Shown here one piece after another: positions 1 through 7,713 of a stretch of DNA of 9,790 nt. This DNA comes from Balneolia bacterium. GTDB lineage: Bacteria > Bacteroidota > Rhodothermia > Balneolales > Cyclonatronaceae. Position numbers and translations under genes: made by a program. A model generated the notes under the pieces. That model ran no database searches. It had not been told where the DNA came from and saw nothing but the letters and a program-made list of their open reading frames with translations. Numbering within the stretch: position 1 is the first letter of the stretch; each line of letters opens with the position of its first letter. The stretch lies in NCBI GenBank assembly GCA_003566395.1, contig PXDL01000585.1:1-9790 (forward strand). Reading direction: 5' to 3'.

Positions 1-570
1 CTTGCCGACAGTTTTATCCACGCCGGCGTTTTTGAACGTAGCCACACCGCCGATGCCTAAGTAAAGCCCGAGGTCGAGAGCTCTTTTGCCTTCATCTACA
101 GAACCGTTAAAGCAGTGCCACACGCCGGTCAGGTTTCCATCCTGCTCGTCTTCGATGATGTCGAGCAGGCCAGCGGTCGCTTTGCGGTTATGCAGTACGA
201 TGGGTTTTTTCAAGTTTTTGGCCACCTTGCAATGTCTGTGGAGGCTTATTTTTTGCTCTTCCACAAAGTCCGTACTCCAGTGATAATCAAGTCCGGTTTC
301 GCCCACGCCCACAATATCATCACCGGCACACTCGGCCAGGAGTGTAGCCTCCGGATTACAGCGGCTGTTGTTGATTTGACAGGGATGCACGCCCATCATT
401 CGGTGAAAACGGATGTCGGAATGAGACAGCTTCTTCATCCGGGGAAGGGAGTCGAAGTCAATGGCGGGCATAAGAATATCTGTGATTCCTTTTGCCGAAG
501 CGCGATCCAGCACCCCGGCAAGATCTTCATCAAAATCAGGAAGGTAGATATGGCAGTGTGTATCGATCAA
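1..570 (-). CDS. tatD: TatD-family metal-dependent hydrolase / DNase (partial, 3' end outside window)
   Basis: Predicted cytoplasmic TIM-barrel hydrolase of the TatD family, two-metal enzymes with 3'-5' exonuclease or other phosphoesterase activity. The 190 visible residues hold the family motifs in order: the HxH metal site (DTHCH, H5 and H7), GVHP (60-63), GETGLDY with the bridging Glu E91, HNR with metal ligand H127, and WHCFNGS with H152. The final catalytic Asp, expected near residue 200, lies beyond the window edge. The reading frame is open back to a TGA near position 632, and no ATG or GTG lies between that stop and the DTHCH motif. TTG at 570-568 is therefore the best start and puts HxH at the usual extreme N-terminus. 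No clear Shine-Dalgarno sequence precedes it. It is divergent from the surface-protein gene at 1117. The family is certain; the exact substrate is not. Confidence 0.93.
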   Translation of the reverse strand, partial: MIDTHCHIYLPDFDEDLAGVLDRASAKGITDILMPAIDFDSLPRMKKLSHSDIRFHRMMGVHPCQINNSRCNPEATLLAECAGDDIVGVGETGLDYHWSTDFVEEQKISLHRHCKVAKNLKKPIVLHNRKATAGLLDIIEDEQDGNLTGVWHCFNGSVDEGKRALDLGLYLGIGGVATFKNAGVDKTVGK

Positions 571-1116
571 AACGGATGGTGTAGGTGAATAAAGACCTGA
601 TGAAGATATTGGAATAATCAGCCCGCATCAATCCGGAGATAACCACCCTTAGAGTGTAAAAGTAGTGCTGTTCAGAATCTGTATTTGAAAACCTCGAAAG
701 ACACCGAGTTTCAGGAAGAGCTCTCAAAAACCCTTCGCGGGCCGCACTATCATTAGATTTTCTTACCCCGAAAAAACCTGAGTACGCCGGTTTCAATATT
801 GCCTTATCGTTAACTGCGAGCCGGGTATTTGTTTTAGCTCACATTTTACAAATTAGTTTGACCTTATTGAACTGATTTTAGCGCATGTATAATCATTACA
901 CAGTGAAACTTAAGTTATTGATGTTTTTCTTAAATTTAAAATAATGTAAATTAGCAACTAATGAACCTTAACTGTCAATTTAACTGGAAAGAAAGTGTGG
1001 CATTTATACATTCTTTCCCGGCAATTCCGGATCATTTTACTAACATCTACAATTTAAGACAACCTAAGGGCTTATGTGAAGTTCACAAGCCATTTCAAAA
1101 CCTAACAGGAGACAGT
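571..1116. other. 546-bp gene-free region between divergent genes
   Basis: No convincing gene, tRNA or structured RNA was found here. The left part (about 571-830) has mixed composition. The right part (about 830-1060) is clearly AT-rich, as expected of promoter DNA for the two divergent genes. A TATAAT hexamer lies at 888-893 with TTGAAC at 867-872, but the 15-bp spacer is short and this motif is not the usual Bacteroidota type. No TAnnTTTG box was found on either strand. A weak bulged hairpin can be drawn at 687-712 (GAAA and CTCG pairing with CGAG and TTTC). An ATG-started frame at 961 runs in phase into the gene at 1117, but its first 52 codons do not look like exported protein, so this stretch is read as 5' untranslated leader. 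Confidence 0.6.
1107..1111 (+). promoter_or_regulatory. Shine-Dalgarno sequence AGGAG for the surface-protein gene
   Basis: AGGAG sits 5 nt upstream of the ATG at 1117. It is the only strong Shine-Dalgarno sequence I noticed at a gene start in this window. It decides the start: it selects ATG 1117, which is followed directly by a signal peptide, over the in-frame ATG 961, which has no such site. Confidence 0.75.
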
Positions 1117-3708
1117 ATGCGCACATCTATTTACATGTATATAATAACCCTGCTTTGCGCAGGATTATTATTTGGTTTGTACAGTCAGGCCCAGGCACAG
1201 GAACTTAAAGGAGCCCCTCCCGGGTCGGTAATTAACCCGGAGTTTGAAGTTCGTACCCCGGGTGTTAATCCTTTCGTGACGCCTGCGGATTTACTCGATG
1301 ACGAATCCATTTTCAATACTACCGTTTTTTCATTCGGGGAAGTGGTCCTTTTTTCATATACCGATAACACCGAACTCAGTATTGTGAATAACCAGGGAAC
1401 CGAGGTTCTGAATGTCGTGCTCAACCAGGACGAATATCAGGTCTTTATCGGGAACCAAGGCATTTATCGCATATTCGGATCAAACTCCTTCACCGCTCTT
1501 GTCGGCGATGCCACCCAAGCACTTGTCCATGGCTGGTACGCTGTGGACCAGAGCGGACGCGGTACTTCTACACTTTTCAATACGTATATGATGGGTAACT
1601 GGACGGGTTCGAGCCAGCCCGAGCAGTTTATTGTAGCTGCCTACGAAAACAACACCGATTTCACTATCCGTAATCTCGATACCGGTGCTCTGCTCTCGGC
1701 AGGCGTACTTAACGCCGGTGAGTTTTTCACCATGCCCAACACGCCTTACGACACCTTTTTGCAGGTTCAGGCAAGCAAACCGGTTTCGGCCCTTTCCTAC
1801 GCAGACACCGATTATTACGTGCCTTCTTCAAACGGTACCTTTATCGGAACCTTCTTTTTAGGGTACTCCTCTTTCATCGGTGGCTGGACAAACAGCGTTA
1901 CCGTAACCGGATATTATGACGATACCGAGGTTACGGTGTACAATGCGGTAACCGATGAAGTTCTGGCTGAATACACCTTGAACGAAGGCCAGGTAAACTC
2001 ATTGGGGATTACCTCACCGACCTACTGGAGACTTGAATCCGACAAACCTGTCACCGCCGGCAACATTCCCTATGCAGGCTGGACCGGCAACTATTGGTAT
2101 AAAACCAGAGCAGTGGACAGTACCGGCTTCGGTGCAGGCACCCTGTTTTACATGCCTACCATCGGATCCCGTATCGATGTATTTTCTTTCGAAAATGAAA
2201 ACGCGGTAACAATAACCCGTTTGGGAGGTGAAAACGACTATCCTTACAATAACCCCCAGGTTGTTTTCGAAGACATGCTGGATGCCGGTGAAGGTTATAC
2301 CTTCAGCTCTCCTTCCAACCGTTCTGTCTATAAGATTGAAAGTGATCAGAATGTTTCTGTAATCCAAAGTAACGGCGGAGCGGGCGCTGAATTTATGCCG
2401 CTCAGCTTCACCCAGAACCTGCCCGACCTTGCGGTTAGCTCCGACGGTATCCACTTCGATCCGGAGCAGGAAACCTACGATCAGGGCGAGGAAATTGAAG
2501 TTACCATAGACGTGTTTAACTTTGGCCCGATCGATGCCGAATCTGTTCTGATGCATGTACACGACGGCGACCCGGAAGGCGGAGGACTGGCACCGCTGCT
2601 TCACAGCGAGACCATTCCTGTTGTGCAAGGGAATTCGACGGAAAGTTTTTCGTTCACCTACACCGTGCCAAACAATCCCGAATTCCGGCAAATAGTGGTA
2701 ATCGCCGATCCGAATAATGCTATCATTGAATCCAACAATGCCAACAATAAGGCCTACCGATTCATTGTTCCTAATGACGATCTGCTTCCGCCTATTGCAG
2801 TTACGGTAGAAGGGCCCGCTGCGCTGGGGCTCGATGATGAGCTTGAACTTTTCCCCAATCCTTTCGACGTTACCGCTACCCTGCTGAACACCGGAGATGC
2901 GGCAGCAGAGGATGTTACGGTAGAGCTGATACTTTTCGACGGGCTTTCGCTTGAGGACGGCGACCTGGAGCTTTCGCTCGGCACCCTCGGTGTAGGAGAA
3001 TCGGTCGATATCCCCTGGACCCTGAGCGCCGACCCCGAGGTTACCGGCTCCAACCGGTACACCATCCGGGTTGATGCCTCCAATGCCGAATCCAAAGACG
3101 TAAACCGCAACGTAACCGTACCAAGTCCGCTGCCGGGCGGTATAGAAATTCTCATGCCGGCACCGGGTGAAGAAGGCGTCTCCCTCACTCCGATGCTCGC
3201 CTGGTCGGAATCACAGCGGGCCGCGAGCTACATCCTCCAGCTTTCTCACATGGAAGATTTTTCCGATATGCATGTAGATGAAAGCGGTTATATGGACACC
3301 GACTATCAGGTTATGGAAGAGCTTGAGGAAAACACCTTCTATTACTGGCGCGTCCGGGGTGTTAATCATCTCGGTGAAGGCGGCTGGGCGCAGGGTACCT
3401 TTTTCACCACAGGTACCACAAGCCTTCCCGGCGACGAGCATCCGAAGCAGTATCAGCTGGCTCAAAACTATCCGAACCCGTTCAACCCCACTACGATGAT
3501 CAGATACGCACTGCCCGAACAGGCACATGTTACCCTTAGCGTCTATACCATTATGGGCGAGCGGGTAGCGGTACTGGCCAACGAAGTGCAATCCTCCGGC
3601 TGGCACCAGGTCAGTTTTGATGCCACACGACTTTCCAGCGGTGTTTATCTCTATCAGCTCAAAAGCAATAACTTCGTGGAAACACGCCGCATGATGCTCA
3701 TCAAATAA
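1117..3708 (+). CDS. Secreted T9SS cargo protein: IgGFc-binding-like repeats, two CARDB-like domains, Fn3-like domain, sorting domain
   Basis: An 863-residue exported protein, probably anchored on the cell surface or released by type IX secretion; an adhesive or matrix role is inferred. Residues 1-27 are a signal peptide (MRTS, hydrophobic core, AQA|Q cleavage). Residues 75-428 contain four related ~92-residue modules starting near 75, 169, 259 and 352. Each has a beta strand, a (D/N)xTxxTIxN-like segment, an L(N/D)xGE-like turn and, in three of them, an SDKPV-like segment. This pattern resembles the IgGFc-binding N-terminal domain. Residues 437-552 are CARDB-like (starting DLAV, ending NNANNKAYRF) and 559-668 are a second CARDB/DUF11-like beta domain. 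Residues 674-768 are fibronectin-III-like with a YYWRVRG strand. Residues 779-863 are the type A sorting domain: QNYPNPFNPTT, then GERVAVL, then SSGVYLYQL, ending MMLIK. No catalytic motif was seen. It is followed by a strong terminator, so it is probably monocistronic. Confidence 0.88.
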   Translation: MRTSIYMYIITLLCAGLLFGLYSQAQAQELKGAPPGSVINPEFEVRTPGVNPFVTPADLLDDESIFNTTVFSFGEVVLFSYTDNTELSIVNNQGTEVLNVVLNQDEYQVFIGNQGIYRIFGSNSFTALVGDATQALVHGWYAVDQSGRGTSTLFNTYMMGNWTGSSQPEQFIVAAYENNTDFTIRNLDTGALLSAGVLNAGEFFTMPNTPYDTFLQVQASKPVSALSYADTDYYVPSSNGTFIGTFFLGYSSFIGGWTNSVTVTGYYDDTEVTVYNAVTDEVLAEYTLNEGQVNSLGITSPTYWRLESDKPVTAGNIPYAGWTGNYWYKTRAVDSTGFGAGTLFYMPTIGSRIDVFSFENENAVTITRLGGENDYPYNNPQVVFEDMLDAGEGYTFSSPSNRSVYKIESDQNVSVIQSNGGAGAEFMPLSFTQNLPDLAVSSDGIHFDPEQETYDQGEEIEVTIDVFNFGPIDAESVLMHVHDGDPEGGGLAPLLHSETIPVVQGNSTESFSFTYTVPNNPEFRQIVVIADPNNAIIESNNANNKAYRFIVPNDDLLPPIAVTVEGPAALGLDDELELFPNPFDVTATLLNTGDAAAEDVTVELILFDGLSLEDGDLELSLGTLGVGESVDIPWTLSADPEVTGSNRYTIRVDASNAESKDVNRNVTVPSPLPGGIEILMPAPGEEGVSLTPMLAWSESQRAASYILQLSHMEDFSDMHVDESGYMDTDYQVMEELEENTFYYWRVRGVNHLGEGGWAQGTFFTTGTTSLPGDEHPKQYQLAQNYPNPFNPTTMIRYALPEQAHVTLSVYTIMGERVAVLANEVQSSGWHQVSFDATRLSSGVYLYQLKSNNFVETRRMMLIK

Positions 3709-3737
3709 GCATCCGAGCTTGAAACTCTTGTAATGAG

Positions 3738-3774
3738 AAAAGCCGGTACGGGGAAACCTGTACCGGCTTTTTTT
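3738..3774 (+). terminator. Rho-independent terminator between convergent genes (likely bidirectional)
   Basis: Bases 3738-3749 (AAAAGCCGGTAC) are perfectly complementary to 3760-3771 (GTACCGGCTTTT). Inside, G3750-G3752 can pair with C3757-T3759 (one G-U pair), closing a GAAA tetraloop at 3753-3756. A run of seven T (3768-3774) follows on the plus strand, partly inside the stem. The hairpin begins 29 nt after the stop of the surface-protein gene. On the minus strand the same stem lies 43 nt past the folD stop and ends in TTTTC, so it can also end the folD operon, though less strongly. Confidence 0.88.
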
Positions 3775-3816
3775 ATGAACGATTTTCGAGGTCCGGAAGG
3801 TGTTCCGTCCGGCTTT

Positions 3817-4707
3817 TCACTCGGGGTAAATGGACCGCTTGGCAGCCAGAAGCGTATTTTTCATAAGCATGGCTACGGTCATGGGTCCCACGCCGCCCGG
3901 AACCGGAGTGATCCAGCCTGCTTTTTCGGCCACGGAATCAAAATCACAGTCGCCGGTAAGTTTATAGCCTTTCTCCGTGGTATGGTCTGCTACTCTGGTG
4001 ATGCCAACATCAATCACAACGACTCCTTCTTTTACCATTTGGCCGGTAATCAGGCCGGGCAGGCCCACAGCTACGATCAGAATATCGGCATCTATGGTGT
4101 GCTTGGTCAGGTCTTTGGTGAATTTATGGCAAATGGTTGTGGTCGCCTTTCCCTGGCTGTTTTCTCTGGATAGGATGATGCCCATGGGTGAGCCGACAAT
4201 ATTGCTTGCACCAACCACCACCGCGTGTTTTCCTTTGGTGGTAATACTATAATGATCAAGCATTTCCACGATGCCCGCAGGCGTACAAGGGCGAAAGCAG
4301 GGCTGCCCGACCGACATCCGTCCCACATTCATCGGATGAAATCCATCAACATCCTTGCGGTGGTCGATAGCTTCGATAATCGACAACGGATGTATGTGCT
4401 CCGGAACGGGAAGCTGAATCAGAATGCCGTCGGTGGCATCGTCATTGTTGTAATGACTCACCACTTCCGTAAGCTCTTTTTCGGAGACCGTATCGGGCAG
4501 GGTATGTGTGTGCGTATCAATTCCCACATCCTCACAAGCCTTCGATTTAGCGTTTACATAGGCGTTTGAAGCAGGATTTTCACCAATAAGCACAACCTGA
4601 AGCTTCGGCGGGCGGTTGCCTTTACCCGTCCATACCTTCACATCTGCGGCTACCGAAGCCCTGACTTTCTCCGCCAGCATTTTTCCATCCAGAATACTTG
4701 CACCCAT
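3817..4707 (-). CDS. folD: FolD: methylenetetrahydrofolate dehydrogenase / methenyltetrahydrofolate cyclohydrolase
   Basis: Bifunctional cytoplasmic enzyme of one-carbon metabolism. It oxidises 5,10-methylene-THF with NADP+ to methenyl-THF and hydrolyses that to 10-formyl-THF for purine and fMet-tRNA synthesis. The 296 residues are full length. Family signatures are intact: YVNAKSKAC (Y50, catalytic K54), ILIQLPVP with Q98, KDVDGFHP with D121, PCTPAGI (140-146), the nucleotide-binding VVVGASNIVGSPM (163-175) and PVPGGVGPMT (268-277). The GASNIVG form matches E. coli FolD, as I recall it, rather than the GRS form seen elsewhere. It is the last gene of a four-gene minus-strand operon. Its ATG lies 3 bp after the TAG of the sigma-54 regulator, with no clear Shine-Dalgarno sequence, so translation is probably coupled. 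The terminator at 3738-3774 lies downstream. Confidence 0.97.
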   Translation of the reverse strand: MGASILDGKMLAEKVRASVAADVKVWTGKGNRPPKLQVVLIGENPASNAYVNAKSKACEDVGIDTHTHTLPDTVSEKELTEVVSHYNNDDATDGILIQLPVPEHIHPLSIIEAIDHRKDVDGFHPMNVGRMSVGQPCFRPCTPAGIVEMLDHYSITTKGKHAVVVGASNIVGSPMGIILSRENSQGKATTTICHKFTKDLTKHTIDADILIVAVGLPGLITGQMVKEGVVVIDVGITRVADHTTEKGYKLTGDCDFDSVAEKAGWITPVPGGVGPMTVAMLMKNTLLAAKRSIYPE

Positions 4708-4710
4708 AAG

Positions 4711-6099
4711 CTACCGTTTGATATCGTATTTTTTGATTTTGTTATATAAATGACTGCGCTGAATCCCGATGGAATCAGCCGTCTGAGAAATATTCCACTC
4801 ATGCTTTTCGAGCTGATACTGAATAAACAGCAGCTCCGAAGCCTCTTTAAATGATTGAAAATCCGGATACTCATCAAGCATTTGCTGGATGCCGCTTTCT
4901 TCTTCAAGCGTTGACGCAGCCGAGCCGGAAGTCATCATATCCACTTCATCCCCCGTAATTTCAGGGCCGCTGCTCAGAATGCCCAGGCGCTCCACCACAT
5001 TGTGAAGTTCACGAACGTTGCCAGACCATTCAAGCTCGCACAGCTTTTTCATGGCGCCATCGGAGAAGGTTTTTCCTTCAAATACGATATCCTTACGGGC
5101 CATCTCCTGCAGAAAGGCTTCAGCAAGCAACGGAATATCTTCGCGGCGTTCACGAAGCGGAGGTACGTGCACGGGAATTACGTTCAGCCGGTGAAACAGG
5201 TCTTCTCGAAACCGGTTTTCGGCTATCTCCAGCTTGAGGTCTTTATTGGTTGCAGCAAGCACGCGCACATTCACCTTGATAGTTTCGGTGCCACCGACCC
5301 TCACAATGGTGTTCTCCTGCAAAGCCCTCAGCACTTTAGCCTGAGCCGTTGCGCTCATATCACCGATTTCATCCAGAAAAAGGGTGCCGTTATGAGCCTG
5401 TTCAAATTTTCCGATTCTCCTCCGCCCGGCTCCGGTAAAAGCGCCTTCCTCGTGGCCGAAAAGTTCACTTTCAAGCAGTTCAGACGGGATAGCTGCACAG
5501 TTGACTTCCACAAAGGGCTCGGCAGACCGACGGCTCTGCTCATGCAGACTGCGGGCTACCAGCTCTTTTCCCGTTCCGTTTTCACCGGTGATGAGCACCC
5601 GTGCATCCGTCGGGGCCACCTTGCTGATAGTTTCTTTTATCCGTTGAATCCCTTTGCTTTCTCCGATAATATCGGAAACCGGAGTAATAGCCCGGCGCAT
5701 TTTCTTGTTTTCGCGCTGAAGCGTACCCTGTTCCAGCGCGTTTCGAACCGTAATCAGCAGCCGGTTGAGGTCCGGAGGTTTCTGCAAAAAATCGAATGCA
5801 CCGAGTCGGGTGGCCTGCACCGCCATTTCTATGGTACCATGACCGGTAAGCATTATAACCGGAAGTTCACGGCCCTGTTCGTTCAGGATTTCCAGCAGTT
5901 CGAATCCGTCCATGCCTTTCATTTTGATGTCAAGAAGCATCAGGTCGAATTGTTCTTCTTCCAGCGTTTTGAGGGCTTCGTCCCCGCTTCCGGCCTCGGT
6001 TATATGGTAGGATTCAAACTCAAGAATTTCACGCAGTGCACCTCTGATGCTCGCTTCATCGTCGGTTATCAGAATACGGGCGGGTTGGGTATCGGTCAT
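4711..6099 (-). CDS. NtrC-family sigma-54-dependent response regulator (REC - AAA+ - Fis HTH)
   Basis: A 462-residue cytoplasmic transcription activator for RNA polymerase with sigma-54. The receiver domain (about 7-123) has the acidic pair D13/D14, phospho-acceptor D57 (LMLLDIKM), T85 and K107. The AAA+ domain (about 143-375) has Walker A GENGTGKE (172-179), the sigma-54-contacting GAFTGA loop (219-224), Walker B GTLFLDEIGD (238-247), ATNKDL (283-288) and the FREDLFHRLNVIP segment (297-309). The C-terminal Fis-type helix-turn-helix (about 417-462) ends SHLYNKIKKYDIKR. All key residues are present, so it should be phosphorylated and should activate sigma-54 promoters. No histidine kinase is adjacent. 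It starts 3 bp after the dacB-like stop and ends 3 bp before folD. I saw no clear sigma-54 (-24/-12) promoter in the intergenic parts of this window. The target genes cannot be told from the sequence. Confidence 0.95.
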   Translation of the reverse strand: MTDTQPARILITDDEASIRGALREILEFESYHITEAGSGDEALKTLEEEQFDLMLLDIKMKGMDGFELLEILNEQGRELPVIMLTGHGTIEMAVQATRLGAFDFLQKPPDLNRLLITVRNALEQGTLQRENKKMRRAITPVSDIIGESKGIQRIKETISKVAPTDARVLITGENGTGKELVARSLHEQSRRSAEPFVEVNCAAIPSELLESELFGHEEGAFTGAGRRRIGKFEQAHNGTLFLDEIGDMSATAQAKVLRALQENTIVRVGGTETIKVNVRVLAATNKDLKLEIAENRFREDLFHRLNVIPVHVPPLRERREDIPLLAEAFLQEMARKDIVFEGKTFSDGAMKKLCELEWSGNVRELHNVVERLGILSSGPEITGDEVDMMTSGSAASTLEEESGIQQMLDEYPDFQSFKEASELLFIQYQLEKHEWNISQTADSIGIQRSHLYNKIKKYDIKR

Positions 6100-6102
6100 A
6101 AA

Positions 6103-7713
6103 TCAAATATTTTCATAGAGCAAATTAATAATGCGCTCGTGAACGGCATCTACGGTGGCTACTCTTGAAGTAAAATTATTGGTGAGAATACTGTAGCTGA
6201 GCTCATGGCCGGATTTCGTAGTAATATACCCGCTGAGGGTGCGCACCCCGCTTATAAACCCGCTTTTAGCATACAAATGCCCCAGAGCCGGGGATTCGAT
6301 GAAGCGGTTTTCCACAGTGCCGTGGAAGCCTGCCCTGGCCAGGGTTTGACGCCAATAATAGCGGTACTCCGACTCATTCATAAGCCAAAGCAGGCGGGTA
6401 AGCTCGGCTGCGGAAGCGACATTGGCTCCGGCCATACCCGAAGTATCGCGGAAACGCATATAGCGCGTATCGACCCCAAGTTCATTCAGCTTTTCAAGGA
6501 TTAGGCTGATCCCCGCCTCGGTAGTACCCTGAGCATCCAGAGTGTATGCCGCCAGGGCTTTGGTAAGCATTTCTGTATAGAAATTATCGCTGTTCCGGTT
6601 CAAGCGCTTCAGCAGAATGCGTACCGGCTCGGATGTATGGGAGGCGAGTTCTTCATAGCCCGACCAGACGCGCCGGGAAGTATCCAGATGAATTTCTCCG
6701 TCCCAGTCAATCTCCCTTTTTCCGGCAAGTTTCATAAAGCTGTCGGCAAAAAACAGTGCCGGGTCGCTGATACTCAGAGATTCGGTTTCAAAATATCCCA
6801 CCGGCAGGGTGCTGCGCAGCCGAATGGTATTACTTCCCAGCAGGCGGGCATAATCTTCGTTGAACGATACATTCCGCGGTGTGATAATCTGCTCGTTTAC
6901 GAACTGCACGTAATCTGTATTGAAGGGAAACCAACTTATATCGGGAGATTCACCGGGGCGGCCGTTTGCCCTCACCACCAAATCCACGCAGTTTCTGTTA
7001 AACGAAAGCGCACTGAGTTCGGGAGCATAATAGTAGCTCAGGTCATCCCATTCCCATCCGCGGGGGTATCGGATGTCATCAAAAAGCGATTCATTGGCAA
7101 ACACATCTCCCCGGATGCTGCGGATGCCGTACTCCTTGAGTTGGTCGATCATACGGTTAAACACGTAAAGCGTGTCGTTGGCATAATGGTGTTTGTCGAT
7201 GGAAGGGTCACCTGAGCCGGCGAAATGAATATCACCATACCACACGCTGTCGCGCAATTCCCCCTGCCCATAAATACGTGTGGTGAATCTGAAATCCGGA
7301 CCCAGGCCTTTCATCACCGCAGCCGAAGTAAACAGTTTGCTGTTGGAAGCAATGCGCATCAGCATGGGTGCGTCGATATCGATCACAGAAGAACCGGTGC
7401 TATCGCGTACCGAGACCGTCCATACAGCGTTGGAAGCGTCGCTGAAGCTGATCAGATCTCTGATGCGATGATTCAGCTCCAGATAATCGATACCGGAAGT
7501 AAGGGTATCGGATTCCGATTCAGCCTCAGCAAGGGATTGAACCTGCTGGGCCGCAGTAGGATTTGCAAATAGCAGGATGAGGAGCAGCACCAGACCGAAG
7601 CCACGGCCCAACGATTTACGGACGTACGGACTCGCCTGCCTTAATTCAGGAGATTCCGTATCAGGCCGGCTGTTCTTCCTCTTCCCGGAACAGCTCAATA
7701 ACGGAATGGTCAT
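6103..7713 (-). CDS. dacB: D-alanyl-D-alanine carboxypeptidase/endopeptidase, PBP4 type (peptidase S13)
   Basis: Exported penicillin-binding protein 4 type enzyme. The family trims D-Ala from peptidoglycan stem peptides or cuts D-Ala-mDAP cross-links in the periplasm. All three active-site motifs are visible: SxxK as SNSK (S123 nucleophile, K126), SxN as SDN (375-377), and a KTG-like box as KSG (483-485). The conserved AGSGDPS (165-171) and DTSGMAGANVAS (423-434) segments are also present. KSG in place of KTG is an accepted variant. A basic stretch (VRKSLGRG, 31-38) and hydrophobic core (FGLVLLLILLF) form a signal peptide with likely cleavage after TAA (53-55). The only ATG is at 7713, giving a 53-bp overlap with the upstream ptsN-like gene and a long 38-residue n-region. 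An in-frame TTG at 7611 would give a tidier signal peptide, so the start is uncertain. It belongs to the ptsN-dacB-regulator-folD operon. Confidence 0.93.
   Translation of the reverse strand: MTIPLLSCSGKRKNSRPDTESPELRQASPYVRKSLGRGFGLVLLLILLFANPTAAQQVQSLAEAESESDTLTSGIDYLELNHRIRDLISFSDASNAVWTVSVRDSTGSSVIDIDAPMLMRIASNSKLFTSAAVMKGLGPDFRFTTRIYGQGELRDSVWYGDIHFAGSGDPSIDKHHYANDTLYVFNRMIDQLKEYGIRSIRGDVFANESLFDDIRYPRGWEWDDLSYYYAPELSALSFNRNCVDLVVRANGRPGESPDISWFPFNTDYVQFVNEQIITPRNVSFNEDYARLLGSNTIRLRSTLPVGYFETESLSISDPALFFADSFMKLAGKREIDWDGEIHLDTSRRVWSGYEELASHTSEPVRILLKRLNRNSDNFYTEMLTKALAAYTLDAQGTTEAGISLILEKLNELGVDTRYMRFRDTSGMAGANVASAAELTRLLWLMNESEYRYYWRQTLARAGFHGTVENRFIESPALGHLYAKSGFISGVRTLSGYITTKSGHELSYSILTNNFTSRVATVDAVHERIINLLYENI

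Noticed and set aside
687..712. Bulged hairpin in the intergenic region as a possible riboswitch or terminator
   Set aside because: It has only eight pairs with a 2-nt bulge, no adjacent T-run and no resemblance to a known structured RNA.
536..796. 86-codon minus-strand frame upstream of and overlapping the TatD start
   Set aside because: Its last codons overlap the conserved TatD N-terminus in another frame, and the rest has no recognisable feature. It is probably a chance frame in the intergenic region.
867..893. Sigma-70-like promoter TTGAAC-N15-TATAAT for the surface-protein gene
   Set aside because: The spacer is two bases shorter than optimal, and this motif is not the usual one in the FCB group. 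In AT-rich DNA such a match is likely by chance, so it is mentioned only within the intergenic entry.
961..1116. In-frame upstream ATG that would extend the surface protein by 52 residues
   Set aside because: The extension lacks export features and would bury the signal peptide. ATG 1117 has an AGGAG at the right spacing and begins the signal peptide directly.
2014..2691. 225-codon open frame on the minus strand
   Set aside because: It is antisense to the surface-protein gene, whose repeat and domain structure is continuous through this stretch. No domain is recognisable in the antisense product.
4183..4221. GASNIVG in FolD instead of the GRSxIVG motif, as a possible loss of cofactor binding
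   Set aside because: E. coli FolD, an active NADP-dependent enzyme, has the same GASNIVG form as I recall it, so this is a normal variant.
5002..6168. 388-codon open frame on the plus strand
   Set aside because: It lies entirely antisense to the sigma-54 regulator and the end of the dacB-like gene, shows no recognisable domain, and is explained by codon bias of the real genes on the other strand.
6259..6267. KSG in place of the KTG box in the PBP4-like protein, as a possible inactive enzyme
   Set aside because: Ser for Thr is a common conservative variant in penicillin-binding proteins, and the SxxK and SxN motifs are intact.
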